A stretch of DNA of 64,000 bases from an uncultured Opitutaceae bacterium (lineage in GTDB: Bacteria; Verrucomicrobiota; Verrucomicrobiia; Opitutales; Opitutaceae): the NCBI GenBank assembly GCA_903891325.1, contig CAITEC010000029.1, positions 64,539-128,538 of the forward strand, read 5' to 3'. Below the pieces are notes generated by a model, which worked only from the letters and a program-made list of their open reading frames with translations, made no database searches and was not told the origin of the DNA. Position numbers and translations under genes: made by a program. Positions 52,839 through 60,983 of the stretch are shown here, in pieces (the first letter of the stretch is position 1; each line of letters starts with the position of its first letter).

Positions 52839-54383
52839 ATGGAAAACCCCCGAGGGGCGACCGCCCCAAATCCGCGGATTAGGGTTTCGGCAAAAGTGAA
52901 GACCTTCGTGCTGGACACGAACGTCCTCCTCCACGACCCGCAGGCGATCTTCAACTTTCAGGAGAACAACCTGGTCATTCCCGTCGAGATCCTCGAGGAG
53001 CTCGACACGATCAAGAGCGAGCAGTCCACGGAGCGGGGCCGCAACGCCCGCCGGGTCCACCGGATACTCCAGGAGCTGCTGCCCGACACCCGCTCGATGC
53101 ACGAGGGCGTGGAGCTGCCCAACGGCGGCGCCCTCTCGATTGTCATCAATCCCTACCTGGCCGACCCCTCCCGCCGCTCGCCGGCGATGGATCGGCTGCG
53201 CGCCATCCTTCCCGACCTCACGAAGAAGGACAACCGGATCATCGCCGCCGCCCTCTTTGTCCAGGAGCAGTTCCCCCCGCCGACGATCCTGGTCACCAAG
53301 GACGTCAACATGCAGCTGAAGGCCCGCGCGGTCGGGCTGGAGTCTGAGGACTACCTCACCGACAAGGTCCCGGAGAACGTCGAGGAGGCCAGCTACCGTG
53401 AGATCCCGCTCACGATCTACGACATCCAGCGATTCTGCTCGGAGGGGAACTTCACGCTCGGGCGCGAGGCCGCCCGGGGACTTTACCTCAACGAGTACGT
53501 CCTCCTCCGTTCCGACGAGGGGAAGACGATGCCCGCCCGCTACCACGGGGACAACATCGTCCGCCGGCTGAAGTTGCCCGAGTACGTGAAGGCGCCCGGG
53601 GGCATTCCGATCCGCGCGCGCAACCTCGAGCAGCAGTTTTTCATGGACGCGCTCCTGGACGACTCCGTCCAGATGCTCACCTGCTTCGGCAAGGCGGGCA
53701 CCGGCAAGACGCTCCTTTCCGCCGCCTGCGCGCTCCACCAGACCCAGGAGGAGCACTCGCGCTACGACGGCGTGTCGATTTCCCGGCCGGTGATCGCGCT
53801 GGGGCGGGACATCGGGTTCCTCCCCGGCACGCTCGACGAGAAGATGCGGCCGTGGCTGCAGCCCTATTACGACGCCTTGGAGGTTCTCATTCCCTCGAAG
53901 CCGCCAAAGGATCCCCAGTTTGCCTCGAAGAAGGTCTCGAAGAAGAAGTTCAAGAAGCACGAGGACCATTCCCATTCCATGTCCGGGGGCGGATCGGGCT
54001 ACGGGAGCCAGGGGTCGGGCGGCGGCCACGGCCACCTTCCCCTTGCCAAGCCCTACGAGCGGCTGCTCAAGTCCGGGCTGGTGGAGATCGAGGCCCTCTG
54101 CTTCATCCGCGGGCGCTCGATCGCGCGCCGGTTCTTCATTTTGGACGAGGCCCAGCAGTTGACGCCGCACGAGGTGAAGACGGTGATCACCCGGATATCG
54201 GAGGGCTCGAAGATCGTCCTGATCGGCGACCCGACGCAGATCGACAACCCCTACGTGGACGCCCGAAGCAACGGCCTGGTCTACTGCCACAACCGGATGA
54301 AGGGCCAGGCGATCGCTGCCCACGTGAAGCTGATGAAGGGCGAGCGCTCCCGCCTCGCCGAGCTCGCCGCCGACCTGCTCTAG
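52839..54383 (+). CDS. PhoH2-type protein: PIN domain plus PhoH ATPase
   Basis: 514 aa. The N-terminal PIN nuclease domain begins VKTFVLDTNVLLHDP (Asp near residue 26), with further acidic residues in KKDNRIIAAAL and LVTKDVNM. The C-terminal PhoH domain has the Walker A GKAGTGKT (about residue 287) and a Walker-B-like FILDEAQQLTPHEVKT. PhoH2 proteins unwind and cut RNA. Between Walker A and B there is a low-complexity insert with KKVSKKKFKKHEDHSHS and a run of Gly, Ser and His. The gene is divergent from the cys operon and the only one in its direction until the tRNA. Confidence 0.92.
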   Translation: MENPRGATAPNPRIRVSAKVKTFVLDTNVLLHDPQAIFNFQENNLVIPVEILEELDTIKSEQSTERGRNARRVHRILQELLPDTRSMHEGVELPNGGALSIVINPYLADPSRRSPAMDRLRAILPDLTKKDNRIIAAALFVQEQFPPPTILVTKDVNMQLKARAVGLESEDYLTDKVPENVEEASYREIPLTIYDIQRFCSEGNFTLGREAARGLYLNEYVLLRSDEGKTMPARYHGDNIVRRLKLPEYVKAPGGIPIRARNLEQQFFMDALLDDSVQMLTCFGKAGTGKTLLSAACALHQTQEEHSRYDGVSISRPVIALGRDIGFLPGTLDEKMRPWLQPYYDALEVLIPSKPPKDPQFASKKVSKKKFKKHEDHSHSMSGGGSGYGSQGSGGGHGHLPLAKPYERLLKSGLVEIEALCFIRGRSIARRFFILDEAQQLTPHEVKTVITRISEGSKIVLIGDPTQIDNPYVDARSNGLVYCHNRMKGQAIAAHVKLMKGERSRLAELAADLL

Positions 54384-54407
54384 GGAGACACCGCCGACCT
54401 GCCAAGG

Positions 54408-54704
54408 TCAGGCCGCAACAATCTCCAGACTTACCCTGCAGCCCAGCGCTGCCGCCGTCCGCGAAATTGTGGCCAGAGTGATCGAGGTATTCCGGCCGTC
54501 GAGGACCCGGTTGACCGCCGCGCGGCTCGTCCCCAGCACCGTGGCAAGGCGGGACACGCTGATGCGCCGGCGTTTCATCTGCCGCGCCAAAGCGCTGGCG
54601 ATCACCTTTTTGATGGCCGCGGCCTCCACCTCGGCGTAGATCCCTTCCTCGCGGAGAAAGTCGTCAAAGCGGCTTCCAATGTGCGGGTTGTTTTTCGACG
54701 TCAT
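54408..54704 (-). CDS. HTH antitoxin, HigA/XRE type
   Basis: 98 aa from the ATG at 54704. A helix-turn-helix is clear in RRRISVSRLATVLGTSRAAV and the following NRVLDG. The start overlaps the stop of the upstream RelE/HigB-like toxin by four bases, the reversed (toxin-first) order typical of HigBA systems. It probably neutralises the toxin and represses the operon. It converges on the PhoH2 gene, 24 bases apart. Confidence 0.85.
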   Translation of the reverse strand: MTSKNNPHIGSRFDDFLREEGIYAEVEAAAIKKVIASALARQMKRRRISVSRLATVLGTSRAAVNRVLDGRNTSITLATISRTAAALGCRVSLEIVAA

Positions 54705-55051
54705 GTTTTCTTCTTTTGGCCAGGGTAAGCTCGTGATGGGGGGGTGGTGCGGGTCTTCTTTTTGAAGCTGTGAAGAAGGATGATCGTGTTGTCGTGGACA
54801 AGGAATAGGGTGCGGGCGATGCCGGACTTCAGTCGCGAGCGGACCTCCCAGAGACCGTCTCCAAGCGAATCCACAAGGGGCAGTCCCAATGGCCAGCCAA
54901 ACTGAACGGCGCAAATGTCGCGGCCGACCTGCTTCCGTTCGTCCTCAGGCAGCTCCTTCAACCAATCGCGAACGGGTTCATTGCCCGTCGCTGTCCGGTA
55001 GAAGGCGCACGATAGCGGGCGCAGCTTTGACGTTCTGAGTAGATGTATCAA
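54701..55051 (-). CDS. RelE/HigB-type toxin (Gp49-like)
   Basis: 116 aa. RPLSCAFYRTATGNEPVRDW and the later GLWEVRSRLKSGIARTLF and HSFKKKT segments match the phage-Gp49/HigB toxin family, ribosome-dependent mRNA nucleases. The start is uncertain: the open frame begins at a TTG at 55051 and there is no better ATG. The antitoxin gene follows with a four-base overlap. The C-terminal tail is basic. Confidence 0.82.
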   Translation of the reverse strand: MIHLLRTSKLRPLSCAFYRTATGNEPVRDWLKELPEDERKQVGRDICAVQFGWPLGLPLVDSLGDGLWEVRSRLKSGIARTLFLVHDNTIILLHSFKKKTRTTPPSRAYPGQKKKT

Positions 55052-55258
55052 AAAAGAATCAGGGTCAAGTGGAAGTTCTGAAGAGGCCGAAATTCAGCGC
55101 TCTGGAGCCGACCGCCGCCGGGAGAGACGTCAGATTATGGCAAGTGCAACCAGTGACGCTGGCGCACCCCACTCCGCGGTTCGCCTGTAGCCCCGGTGCT
55201 GGCCTCAGCGAGGCTTGACCCGCGCGCCAATCCGGCCCGATGATCTATGCCTGATTCC

Positions 55259-55329
55259 GCGGCTGTAGTTTAGCGGTAAAACTCCTGCCTTCCAAGCAGG
55301 TATCCGGGGTTCGATTCCCCGCAGCCGCA
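55259..55329 (+). tRNA. tRNA-Gly (anticodon TCC)
   Basis: A 71-base cloverleaf. The acceptor stem GCGGCTG (55259-55265) pairs with CAGCCGC (55322-55328), followed by discriminator A. The anticodon stem CCTGC/GCAGG encloses the loop CTTCCAA, anticodon TCC, reading GGA. The T arm is GGGG-TTCGATT-CCCC. The CCA end is not encoded. It lies between two toxin-antitoxin systems. Confidence 0.97.
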
Positions 55330-55409
55330 ATCTGGAACTCCGTGCGATTCCATGTGAGCACCAAATGGCGCAGTTGCTATTATCGGAAGACCTGCTCACG
55401 GAGTCTCCA

Positions 55410-55670
55410 ATGCTTGACATAAATAAAAGCGTCATACACCTGGATTGTGTGACGACAAATGTCCGCACCTTCCTGCGCAACTTCGCGAGCTTCAAGACCA
55501 AGGCTCGCCGGGGTGAAGCCGTCCGCATCAAGGACGGGGATGGCGAGTACCTGTTCACGGCGGTCGCAGGCCGAAAGTCGCTTCTCGGCGCTGCCAAGGG
55601 AAAGATTGATATCCATGGCGATATAACCGGCCCAACCCTTAAGAACGACGCCTGGAAGCCCTCGGTCTGA
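55410..55670 (+). CDS. Phd/YefM-type antitoxin of the VapC-like toxin
   Basis: 86 aa from the ATG at 55410 (MLDINKSVIHLDCVTTNVR). The segment NVRTFLRNFASFKTKARRGE is the usual strand-helix opening of Phd/YefM proteins, and IKDGDGEYLFTAV is the following strand pair. The C-terminus is the probable toxin-binding tail. Its stop codon shares a base with the start of the PIN toxin gene (TGATG), showing a single operon. Confidence 0.8.
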   Translation: MLDINKSVIHLDCVTTNVRTFLRNFASFKTKARRGEAVRIKDGDGEYLFTAVAGRKSLLGAAKGKIDIHGDITGPTLKNDAWKPSV

Positions 55671-56065
55671 TGGCCCGACTGAAGTATCTTCTCGATACCC
55701 ACGCCTTTCTCTGGGCGGCGATGGACGACGATCGGCTCAGCATCAAGGCGGCGCGGGCCATCTCGACCACGCCCTATGAGCAGCTTGGCATAGCCGACAT
55801 CACATTGCAGGGGGTGGGCCTCCTGCTGCACTCGGGGCGCATCTCGTTCCGGGGGTCCGGCGCAAGTGTGCTGAGCTCGCTCTTAAACTATGTTACCGTG
55901 CTTCCGATTACCTTGGAGATTGCCATTCTTTCCCCGGAGCTTGGGCTTCCCCACGGGGACCAGTTCGACCGCATCATCACTGCCACGGCCAAGGTCCACC
56001 GGCTTCCGCTCATTACCCGGGATGCGGCCATCACCGACTCCGGGTTGGTCGCGACGATCTGGTAG
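55670..56065 (+). CDS. VapC-type PIN-domain toxin
   Basis: 131 aa. LLDTHAFLWA carries the first catalytic Asp, HGDQFDRIITATA the central acidic residues and LITRDAAITD the last, as in PIN ribonucleases. VapC toxins cut tRNA or rRNA. The start overlaps the stop of the Phd-like antitoxin. The length is normal. The target cannot be predicted. Confidence 0.88.
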   Translation: MARLKYLLDTHAFLWAAMDDDRLSIKAARAISTTPYEQLGIADITLQGVGLLLHSGRISFRGSGASVLSSLLNYVTVLPITLEIAILSPELGLPHGDQFDRIITATAKVHRLPLITRDAAITDSGLVATIW

Positions 56066-56226
56066 GCGTTGGCGAATCCCCGGGAGAGATTTGGAAGGAG
56101 ATTTGGAAGGGGTCATGACGCCTAAATTGATAAGGCGCGGTTAAAAGGCAGATCGGGGCCGTGCCTTCATGTGGTTGGAACCGGAAATGTCCTTGCCGGT
56201 CAACGTTAGTAGTATCATGGTACCAC

Positions 56227-56430
56227 ATGCCCCGGAAGGTCCGCCAACTGATCGCTGAGTTGGAGGCTGCCGGGTTCGTCCACACATCCACCAATGGCAG
56301 TCATCGCAAGTTTCGGAACGCTTCCGGAGTGACAATCATCCTTTCCGGCCAATCGGGCTCCGACGCCCTTCACTACCAGGAGAGGGATGTTCGCCGGGCG
56401 ATTTCAGCAAGCAGGGAAGATAAAACATGA
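56227..56430 (+). CDS. hicA: HicA-type mRNA interferase toxin
   Basis: 67 aa from the ATG at 56227 (MPRKVRQLIAELEAAGFV). The conserved His lies in NGSHRKFRN, and the double-stranded-RNA-binding-like fold is evident. The palindrome TGGTACCA (56218-56225) sits directly before the start and may be an operator. The stop overlaps hicB by four bases. Confidence 0.9.
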   Translation: MPRKVRQLIAELEAAGFVHTSTNGSHRKFRNASGVTIILSGQSGSDALHYQERDVRRAISASREDKT

Positions 56431-56795
56431 AAACTACCGGCACCCAAACCCCTGTGAAGGCCGCTGCGGCCCGCTATCTGAAGATCGTCGAATGGTCCGA
56501 TGAGGATGGTTGCTTCGTGGGTCGCGCACCTGGCCTTTTCTACGGCGGATGCCATGGCGCCGATGAGACGAGGGTATTTCGCCAGCTTCGAAAGCTTGTC
56601 GAGCAGCACGTCGCAGAACTGCTTTCAAGGAAGGGGCGCCTCCCGCCCGCGACGGCGGGCAAGACCTACAGCGGCAAGTTCATCGTCCGGGTCGGTCCAG
56701 CCCTCCACCAGAAGGCGGCGGTGAAAGCTTTGAACCGGGGCGAGAGCTTGAACCAATTTGTCGCGGAGGCGATCGCGAGTTACGGCAGCGAATGA
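56427..56795 (+). CDS. hicB: HicB-type antitoxin
   Basis: 122 aa. The N-terminal partial-RNase-H-like domain contains VEWSDEDGCFVGRAPGLFYG; the C-terminal part (HQKAAVKALNRGESLNQFVA) is a ribbon-helix-helix-like DNA-binding segment. It should bind and block HicA and repress the operon. A decayed copy of bases 56487-56549 is found at 58126-58188. Confidence 0.9.
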   Translation: MKTTGTQTPVKAAAARYLKIVEWSDEDGCFVGRAPGLFYGGCHGADETRVFRQLRKLVEQHVAELLSRKGRLPPATAGKTYSGKFIVRVGPALHQKAAVKALNRGESLNQFVAEAIASYGSE

Positions 56796-56937
56796 CTTCA
56801 GTGGTGCGCATCAAAAAGTCTTGAATTGAACGCCTGTTGCTTAGGTCCACTTTGTCGGAAGTCCGAATGAAAGTTATCTCAATCCATCCGGTGCACCGCG
56901 GCAGGGCGTTTCCGACGAAAGGGGCGGCGGTGAGGCG

Positions 56938-57045
56938 ATGATACCCGGCGGCCGAGATTTTGACCAATTGAACCTCGACGTGGCCTTCGGCAACGCCGGA
57001 GGGAATGTGATTTCGCAGCCGCGCATCCCAATGGGGCCTCTATGA
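56938..57045 (+). pseudogene. 35-codon ORF, possible gene remnant
   Basis: An ORF from the ATG at 56938 ending FGNAGGNVISQPRIPMGPL, whose stop overlaps the start of the URO-D-type gene (ATGA). It is too short for a known domain and may be the tail of a lost upstream gene or a coupling ORF. The rest of the region 56796-57041 holds nothing recognisable. Confidence 0.25.
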
Positions 57046-58130
57046 CATCGCGCGAACGGGTTCTGGCGGCATTGGCCCACAGGCCGACGGACCGGGTGCC
57101 CCGGCTGCTCTACGAGGAGGCGATAGGCTACACCCCGCCCATCGAACGGCTGCTGGGTGAGAAATGCGCGCCAAGGACGCCGTGCGCGTATTTCGACATG
57201 GACATCACGAGCGTGGGAGTGGCGCCCACCGTGCTGCCGCGAAGCCGGTTCGCCGAATGGTTGGGTGGTTCCGCCGCTAAGGCCCTCGCGAGCGGCCAGG
57301 TGGATGAATGGGGTGTTTGGTGGCGGGCCGGCGCCTCTCATCATTTTGCGCACGTCGAGTCCCCGTTGCGCGGCATTCAGGACTTCGAGCGGCTCAAGGA
57401 ATACCCGTGGCCCGATGTTGACCATGATTACCGCTTTCTGGACGCGCGAAGGCAGGTCGAGGAACATCACGCCCGAGGACTCGCTGTGGCTGCTTCCGTG
57501 GGATCGGTGTTTGAGCAGTCGTGGTATATCCGGGGCTTTGAGGACATGCTGACGGACCTGCTCGCGGCGCCGGAGGTCGCGCACTATTTCTTCGAGCGCA
57601 CGGCTGCGTTCCAGAAAGTCGTCGCCGAGCAGTTCGCGCGGGCCGGCGCCGACATCATCATCGCCGGCGACGACGTGGCCGGGCAGTCGGGGTTGCTGAT
57701 GAACATCGAAACCTGGCGGGAGTTTCTCAAGCCGCGGCTGGCCGCCACGGTGCGCGCGGTCAAGGCGGCCAATCCGCGTGCATTCGTTTTTTATCATTCC
57801 GACGGCAACGTGGAGCCGCTCATCCCGGATCTGATCGAGATTGGCATAGACATCCTCAATCCCGTTCAGCCGGAGTGCATGGATCCGGCGGCGATCAAGC
57901 GGCGATACGGCAAGCAGCTCTCGTTCTGGGGCACGGTCAGCGTGCAGAAGACGATGCCGTTCGGCACGCCGGAGGACGTCCGGCGGGAAGTGCGCGCCCG
58001 CATTCGCGACGTGGCGCGCGGCGGCGGCTTGATCCTGGCTCCGGCGCATGTCCTCAATCCGGAAGTGCCCTGGGAAAACATCGTCGCCTTTTTTGAGGCG
58101 GCCGACACGACGCCCGTTCCGGAGGGTTGA
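57042..58130 (+). CDS. Uroporphyrinogen-decarboxylase-family protein
   Basis: 362 aa from the ATG at 57042 (MTSRERVLAALAHRPTDRVP), the standard opening of this family. FYHSDGNVEPLIPDLIEIG is the usual strand near the active site; unlike the protein at 20385 it has no Cys there, so the zinc-dependent methyltransferase role is less likely. It is not a heme-pathway HemE by its N-terminus. It lies within a toxin-antitoxin region and is flanked by fragments, suggesting a recently rearranged site. Confidence 0.8.
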   Translation: MTSRERVLAALAHRPTDRVPRLLYEEAIGYTPPIERLLGEKCAPRTPCAYFDMDITSVGVAPTVLPRSRFAEWLGGSAAKALASGQVDEWGVWWRAGASHHFAHVESPLRGIQDFERLKEYPWPDVDHDYRFLDARRQVEEHHARGLAVAASVGSVFEQSWYIRGFEDMLTDLLAAPEVAHYFFERTAAFQKVVAEQFARAGADIIIAGDDVAGQSGLLMNIETWREFLKPRLAATVRAVKAANPRAFVFYHSDGNVEPLIPDLIEIGIDILNPVQPECMDPAAIKRRYGKQLSFWGTVSVQKTMPFGTPEDVRREVRARIRDVARGGGLILAPAHVLNPEVPWENIVAFFEAADTTPVPEG

Positions 58131-58188
58131 ATGGTCCGATGAGACTGGATGCTTAGTGGGCCGGGCACCTGGCCTCTTCTACGGCGGG
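58126..58188 (+). pseudogene. Relic of hicB
   Basis: 63 bases match the intact hicB at 56487-56549 with nine differences (54 of 63 identical) and no gaps. Translated it reads VEWSDETGCLVGRAPGLFYG. There is no hicA-like gene beside it and the homology stops after GGCGGG. It overlaps the last codons of the URO-D-type gene. Confidence 0.7.
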
Positions 58189-58226
58189 AAGGATTCGCCG
58201 GACAAGTCTCCCCCGACTGCACCAAA

Positions 58227-60164
58227 TCACTCGGAGTTGGGCCGGAGCTGGTAGATCGCCATCGTGTTCGACGGGTCGCGGGCGTTGAGGGGGATCGTCT
58301 CGACCCGCTGGTAGCGCGTGGGCAGCAGTTTGGCCTCCAGGCGGCGCATGAGGCGGGAGGCCCCGCGGCTGTCGTGGGTCGGGCCGAACATAAAAAGCCC
58401 CCATCCCAGGTTGCCGCTCGGGCCGAGGACGATCACCTGCGGAGGATGGGCCTCCAGCTTCGCGATGTCGGCGTCCACGAAGGCGTCCCGGTACATGTCG
58501 AAGAAGATGATGCCCCCGCTGACGTCGGGCCGCGGGCGCTCGAAGAGCGCAACCGTCTCGGGATCCTCCGGAAGCATCAGCACCCGGTCCGCCTTGCCGG
58601 GAGCGAGCTTCCGCACCTCGCGGATGACGTCGCGCATCCCGTTGCCGGGTTGCATGCGGACTCCGCGGAGGAATGCGACCTCCGGCCACGCCTGCGTGCA
58701 ATCCCGGGCGACCCCGGCGCGCTCCTCCAGCCGCGACCAGGCCGCGAATCCGCTGGCCGCCGCCAGGCCGATCACGATCCACCGCGCCCAGTAGGGGGAG
58801 GAGCGGCGGGCCGCGGCGGCGGTGACCGACGAGAAGAGCACCGTGAAGCCGAAGATCCACATCAGGTCGAGCGGGTCCGACGCCGGCAGGATCCTGAAGA
58901 GCCAGGAGATCGGCTCCGGCTCGGAGAGGATCCATCGGCCTCCCGAAAGGCAGAACATCAGGAAAGTTGGCGCCAGCAGCAGGGGAAACCATCCGGTCAG
59001 GGCCGGGCCTCCGTCCGGAGACTCGCCGCCGCGCAGGCGAAGCCACCACGCCTTCGCCGAGTACACAAGGCTCGCCAGGGCCGTGAAGAAGGCCCCGACC
59101 ACGAGCACGTCCATGAACCGCCGGCCGCTCGCCAGGCAGGACACGAGGGTGTCCCCGCCGGAAATGGAGCGCAGCTCCGGCTGGAAGCAGGCGATGAGGA
59201 ACGCGAGCACCCCTCCGGCCACCGCCGCGCCGAGCACCGGCCACTGCACTGCGGCCGGCTCGGGGAGCGGCCCGGAGGCCGGCGGTGCCTGCTCCGTCCC
59301 CGCGGCCGGGGACTTCTCGAAGAGCCCGGCGGAGGCAAGGGCGAGGAGCCCGACGATCGCTAGGCCGTACAGGGAATTGCGCGCGATGCAGCCGACGAGC
59401 GCGACCATGAGCGAGGCTCCTCCCTTCGTTTCCGAACCGGTTGCGACCACGTCGGAGAGGAAGCCGCCCACCGACATCCACGGTGAGAAAAGGGCGCAGG
59501 CCAGGGCCAGAAACGCCGGCAGCGCGCACGCGTAGGCCAGCAGATTCCTCCAGCGATCCCGTCCGGGGGATGCGAGGGCCAGGAAGAAGCCTGTTCCCGC
59601 GAACAGCCCCAGCCCGATGCTGTACTTGGACAGGATCCCGAGCGCCGTTAAGCCTGCCATCGCGACCGGGTACACGGCCGAGGCCGTCCTGTTCGCCGAC
59701 CAGCGTCGATGCGCTGACGTTGCAACCAGGAAGCTGCACGCGGTGAAGAAAATGGCCATCTCGTCGTAGAGCGCGATCTTCATCCACGCCGCCCGCACCG
59801 GGACGGCCAGGAAGGCCGCTAGTGCCGCCGAGGTCGGGCAGAGCCGAAGCCGTCGGAGGCCCGCGTAGACCAGCAGGACCGAGGCGCAGTCGGTGAGGAA
59901 GTTGGCGACGCTCTCCGTCAGCCAGCGCGACGGGCCGCCGAGCCAGGTCATCTCCATGATCGCCAGGGGATCGAGCGGGACCCGGAGCCCGTCCGTGTAA
60001 AGCGGCGTTCCCGCGAGGATCCGGTTCGCGATCGCCGAATCCCAGGCGGTCCAGGATTTCCCGGACCAGATCGTCGAGTGGCAGCAGGGCGCCAGGAAAA
60101 ATCCCAGGATGGCCATCGCCACCAGGACCACCCAGGCCTCGGCGGGCGGCAGGAACTTCCTCAC
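58227..60164 (-). CDS. Polytopic membrane protein, GT-C glycosyltransferase-like
   Basis: 645 aa with about 11-12 hydrophobic segments and a soluble C-terminal domain. The first loop contains SGKSWTAWDSAIANRILAG with an acidic residue in the place typical of GT-C enzymes, followed by TPLYTD. The start is the GTG at 60164, preceded by AAAGG nine bases away; a second GTG at 60188 would overlap the TPR gene. The family call is tentative; it could be another kind of multi-pass protein. It is the last gene of an operon with a TPR and a secreted protein. Confidence 0.6.
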   Translation of the reverse strand: MRKFLPPAEAWVVLVAMAILGFFLAPCCHSTIWSGKSWTAWDSAIANRILAGTPLYTDGLRVPLDPLAIMEMTWLGGPSRWLTESVANFLTDCASVLLVYAGLRRLRLCPTSAALAAFLAVPVRAAWMKIALYDEMAIFFTACSFLVATSAHRRWSANRTASAVYPVAMAGLTALGILSKYSIGLGLFAGTGFFLALASPGRDRWRNLLAYACALPAFLALACALFSPWMSVGGFLSDVVATGSETKGGASLMVALVGCIARNSLYGLAIVGLLALASAGLFEKSPAAGTEQAPPASGPLPEPAAVQWPVLGAAVAGGVLAFLIACFQPELRSISGGDTLVSCLASGRRFMDVLVVGAFFTALASLVYSAKAWWLRLRGGESPDGGPALTGWFPLLLAPTFLMFCLSGGRWILSEPEPISWLFRILPASDPLDLMWIFGFTVLFSSVTAAAARRSSPYWARWIVIGLAAASGFAAWSRLEERAGVARDCTQAWPEVAFLRGVRMQPGNGMRDVIREVRKLAPGKADRVLMLPEDPETVALFERPRPDVSGGIIFFDMYRDAFVDADIAKLEAHPPQVIVLGPSGNLGWGLFMFGPTHDSRGASRLMRRLEAKLLPTRYQRVETIPLNARDPSNTMAIYQLRPNSE

Positions 60165-60180
60165 GGTGAATTGCCTTTGG

Positions 60181-60978
60181 TTACTCACGGCAGGGGGTGT
60201 GCTGCTGGTAGAGGCCCAGCCGCTGGCGCGCGTCGGCCGCGTCCTCCTCGGAAAGCCCGGACTCAAGCTGCCGGGATTGCCACTTCACGGCCGCGTCGAA
60301 GTCTCCCGCCTCGGCATAGGCCGCCGCCAGGGTGCCGAGGTACCGGGCCTCCCGCCACTGCGACAGCTCGCAGGCCCTGGTGGCCAATTCCACGGCCCTC
60401 GTCCCGTTGCGCAGGCGGCCGAACGGGCAGGTGGCGAGGATCCAGGCCAGCCCATCGTAGCTTTTCTGGTGACCGGGATCGAGCCGGATGGCCTCGCTGA
60501 AATCCGCGACGGCCCCATCGTAGTCGCGCTTCAGCTGGCGGGCTCCGCCGCGATTATTCCGGGCGCCCGCATCGGCGGGATTGAGCCGAATCGCCTCGCC
60601 ATAGTCGGCGATTGCCCCGTCCAGGTCCCCCTTTGCTTTCCTCGCGTTTCCCCGGTTGAAATACGCCTTGCCAAACCCCGGATCGAGCCGGATGGCCGCG
60701 GAAAGGTCGGCGATGGCCCCGTCGATGTCCCCGGTGCGCTCGCGGGCCAGGCCCCGGTTGGAATAGGCCTCCCCCCAGTCGGGCCTGAGCCGGACGGCCT
60801 CGGTGAAGTGGGCGACCGCCAACTCAAAGTTCCGGCCCTTCGCGGCCTCGATTCCCTGGGCGTTGGCCTCCCCGGCGGGGTCCACGCGGTTGCGCGCCGG
60901 CGCGAACAGGACGACCAGGAGCAGCGCAAGCAGCCCGGGCGCGGCAAGGCGTCGAAGGGGGATGTTCAGCGCCGGCAT
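60181..60978 (-). CDS. TPR-repeat protein with N-terminal membrane anchor
   Basis: 265 aa from the ATG at 60978 (MPALNIPLRRLAAPGLLAL), six bases after the upstream stop. One N-terminal helix is followed by four tetratricopeptide repeats; AYSNRGLARERTGDIDGAIA, AYFNRGNARKAKGDLDGAIA and similar stretches show the 34-residue period. A fifth, partial repeat is near the end. Such proteins are scaffolds for protein complexes. The C-terminal part is helical without a known domain. Its partner is probably encoded in the same operon. Confidence 0.88.
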   Translation of the reverse strand: MPALNIPLRRLAAPGLLALLLVVLFAPARNRVDPAGEANAQGIEAAKGRNFELAVAHFTEAVRLRPDWGEAYSNRGLARERTGDIDGAIADLSAAIRLDPGFGKAYFNRGNARKAKGDLDGAIADYGEAIRLNPADAGARNNRGGARQLKRDYDGAVADFSEAIRLDPGHQKSYDGLAWILATCPFGRLRNGTRAVELATRACELSQWREARYLGTLAAAYAEAGDFDAAVKWQSRQLESGLSEEDAADARQRLGLYQQHTPCRE

Positions 60979-60983
60979 TCGTG

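Noticed and set aside
55259-57030. Attachment-site repeat of the tRNA-Gly 3' end
   Set aside because: The best downstream match (CGCAGCCGC near 57015-57023) is only nine bases, which is expected by chance.
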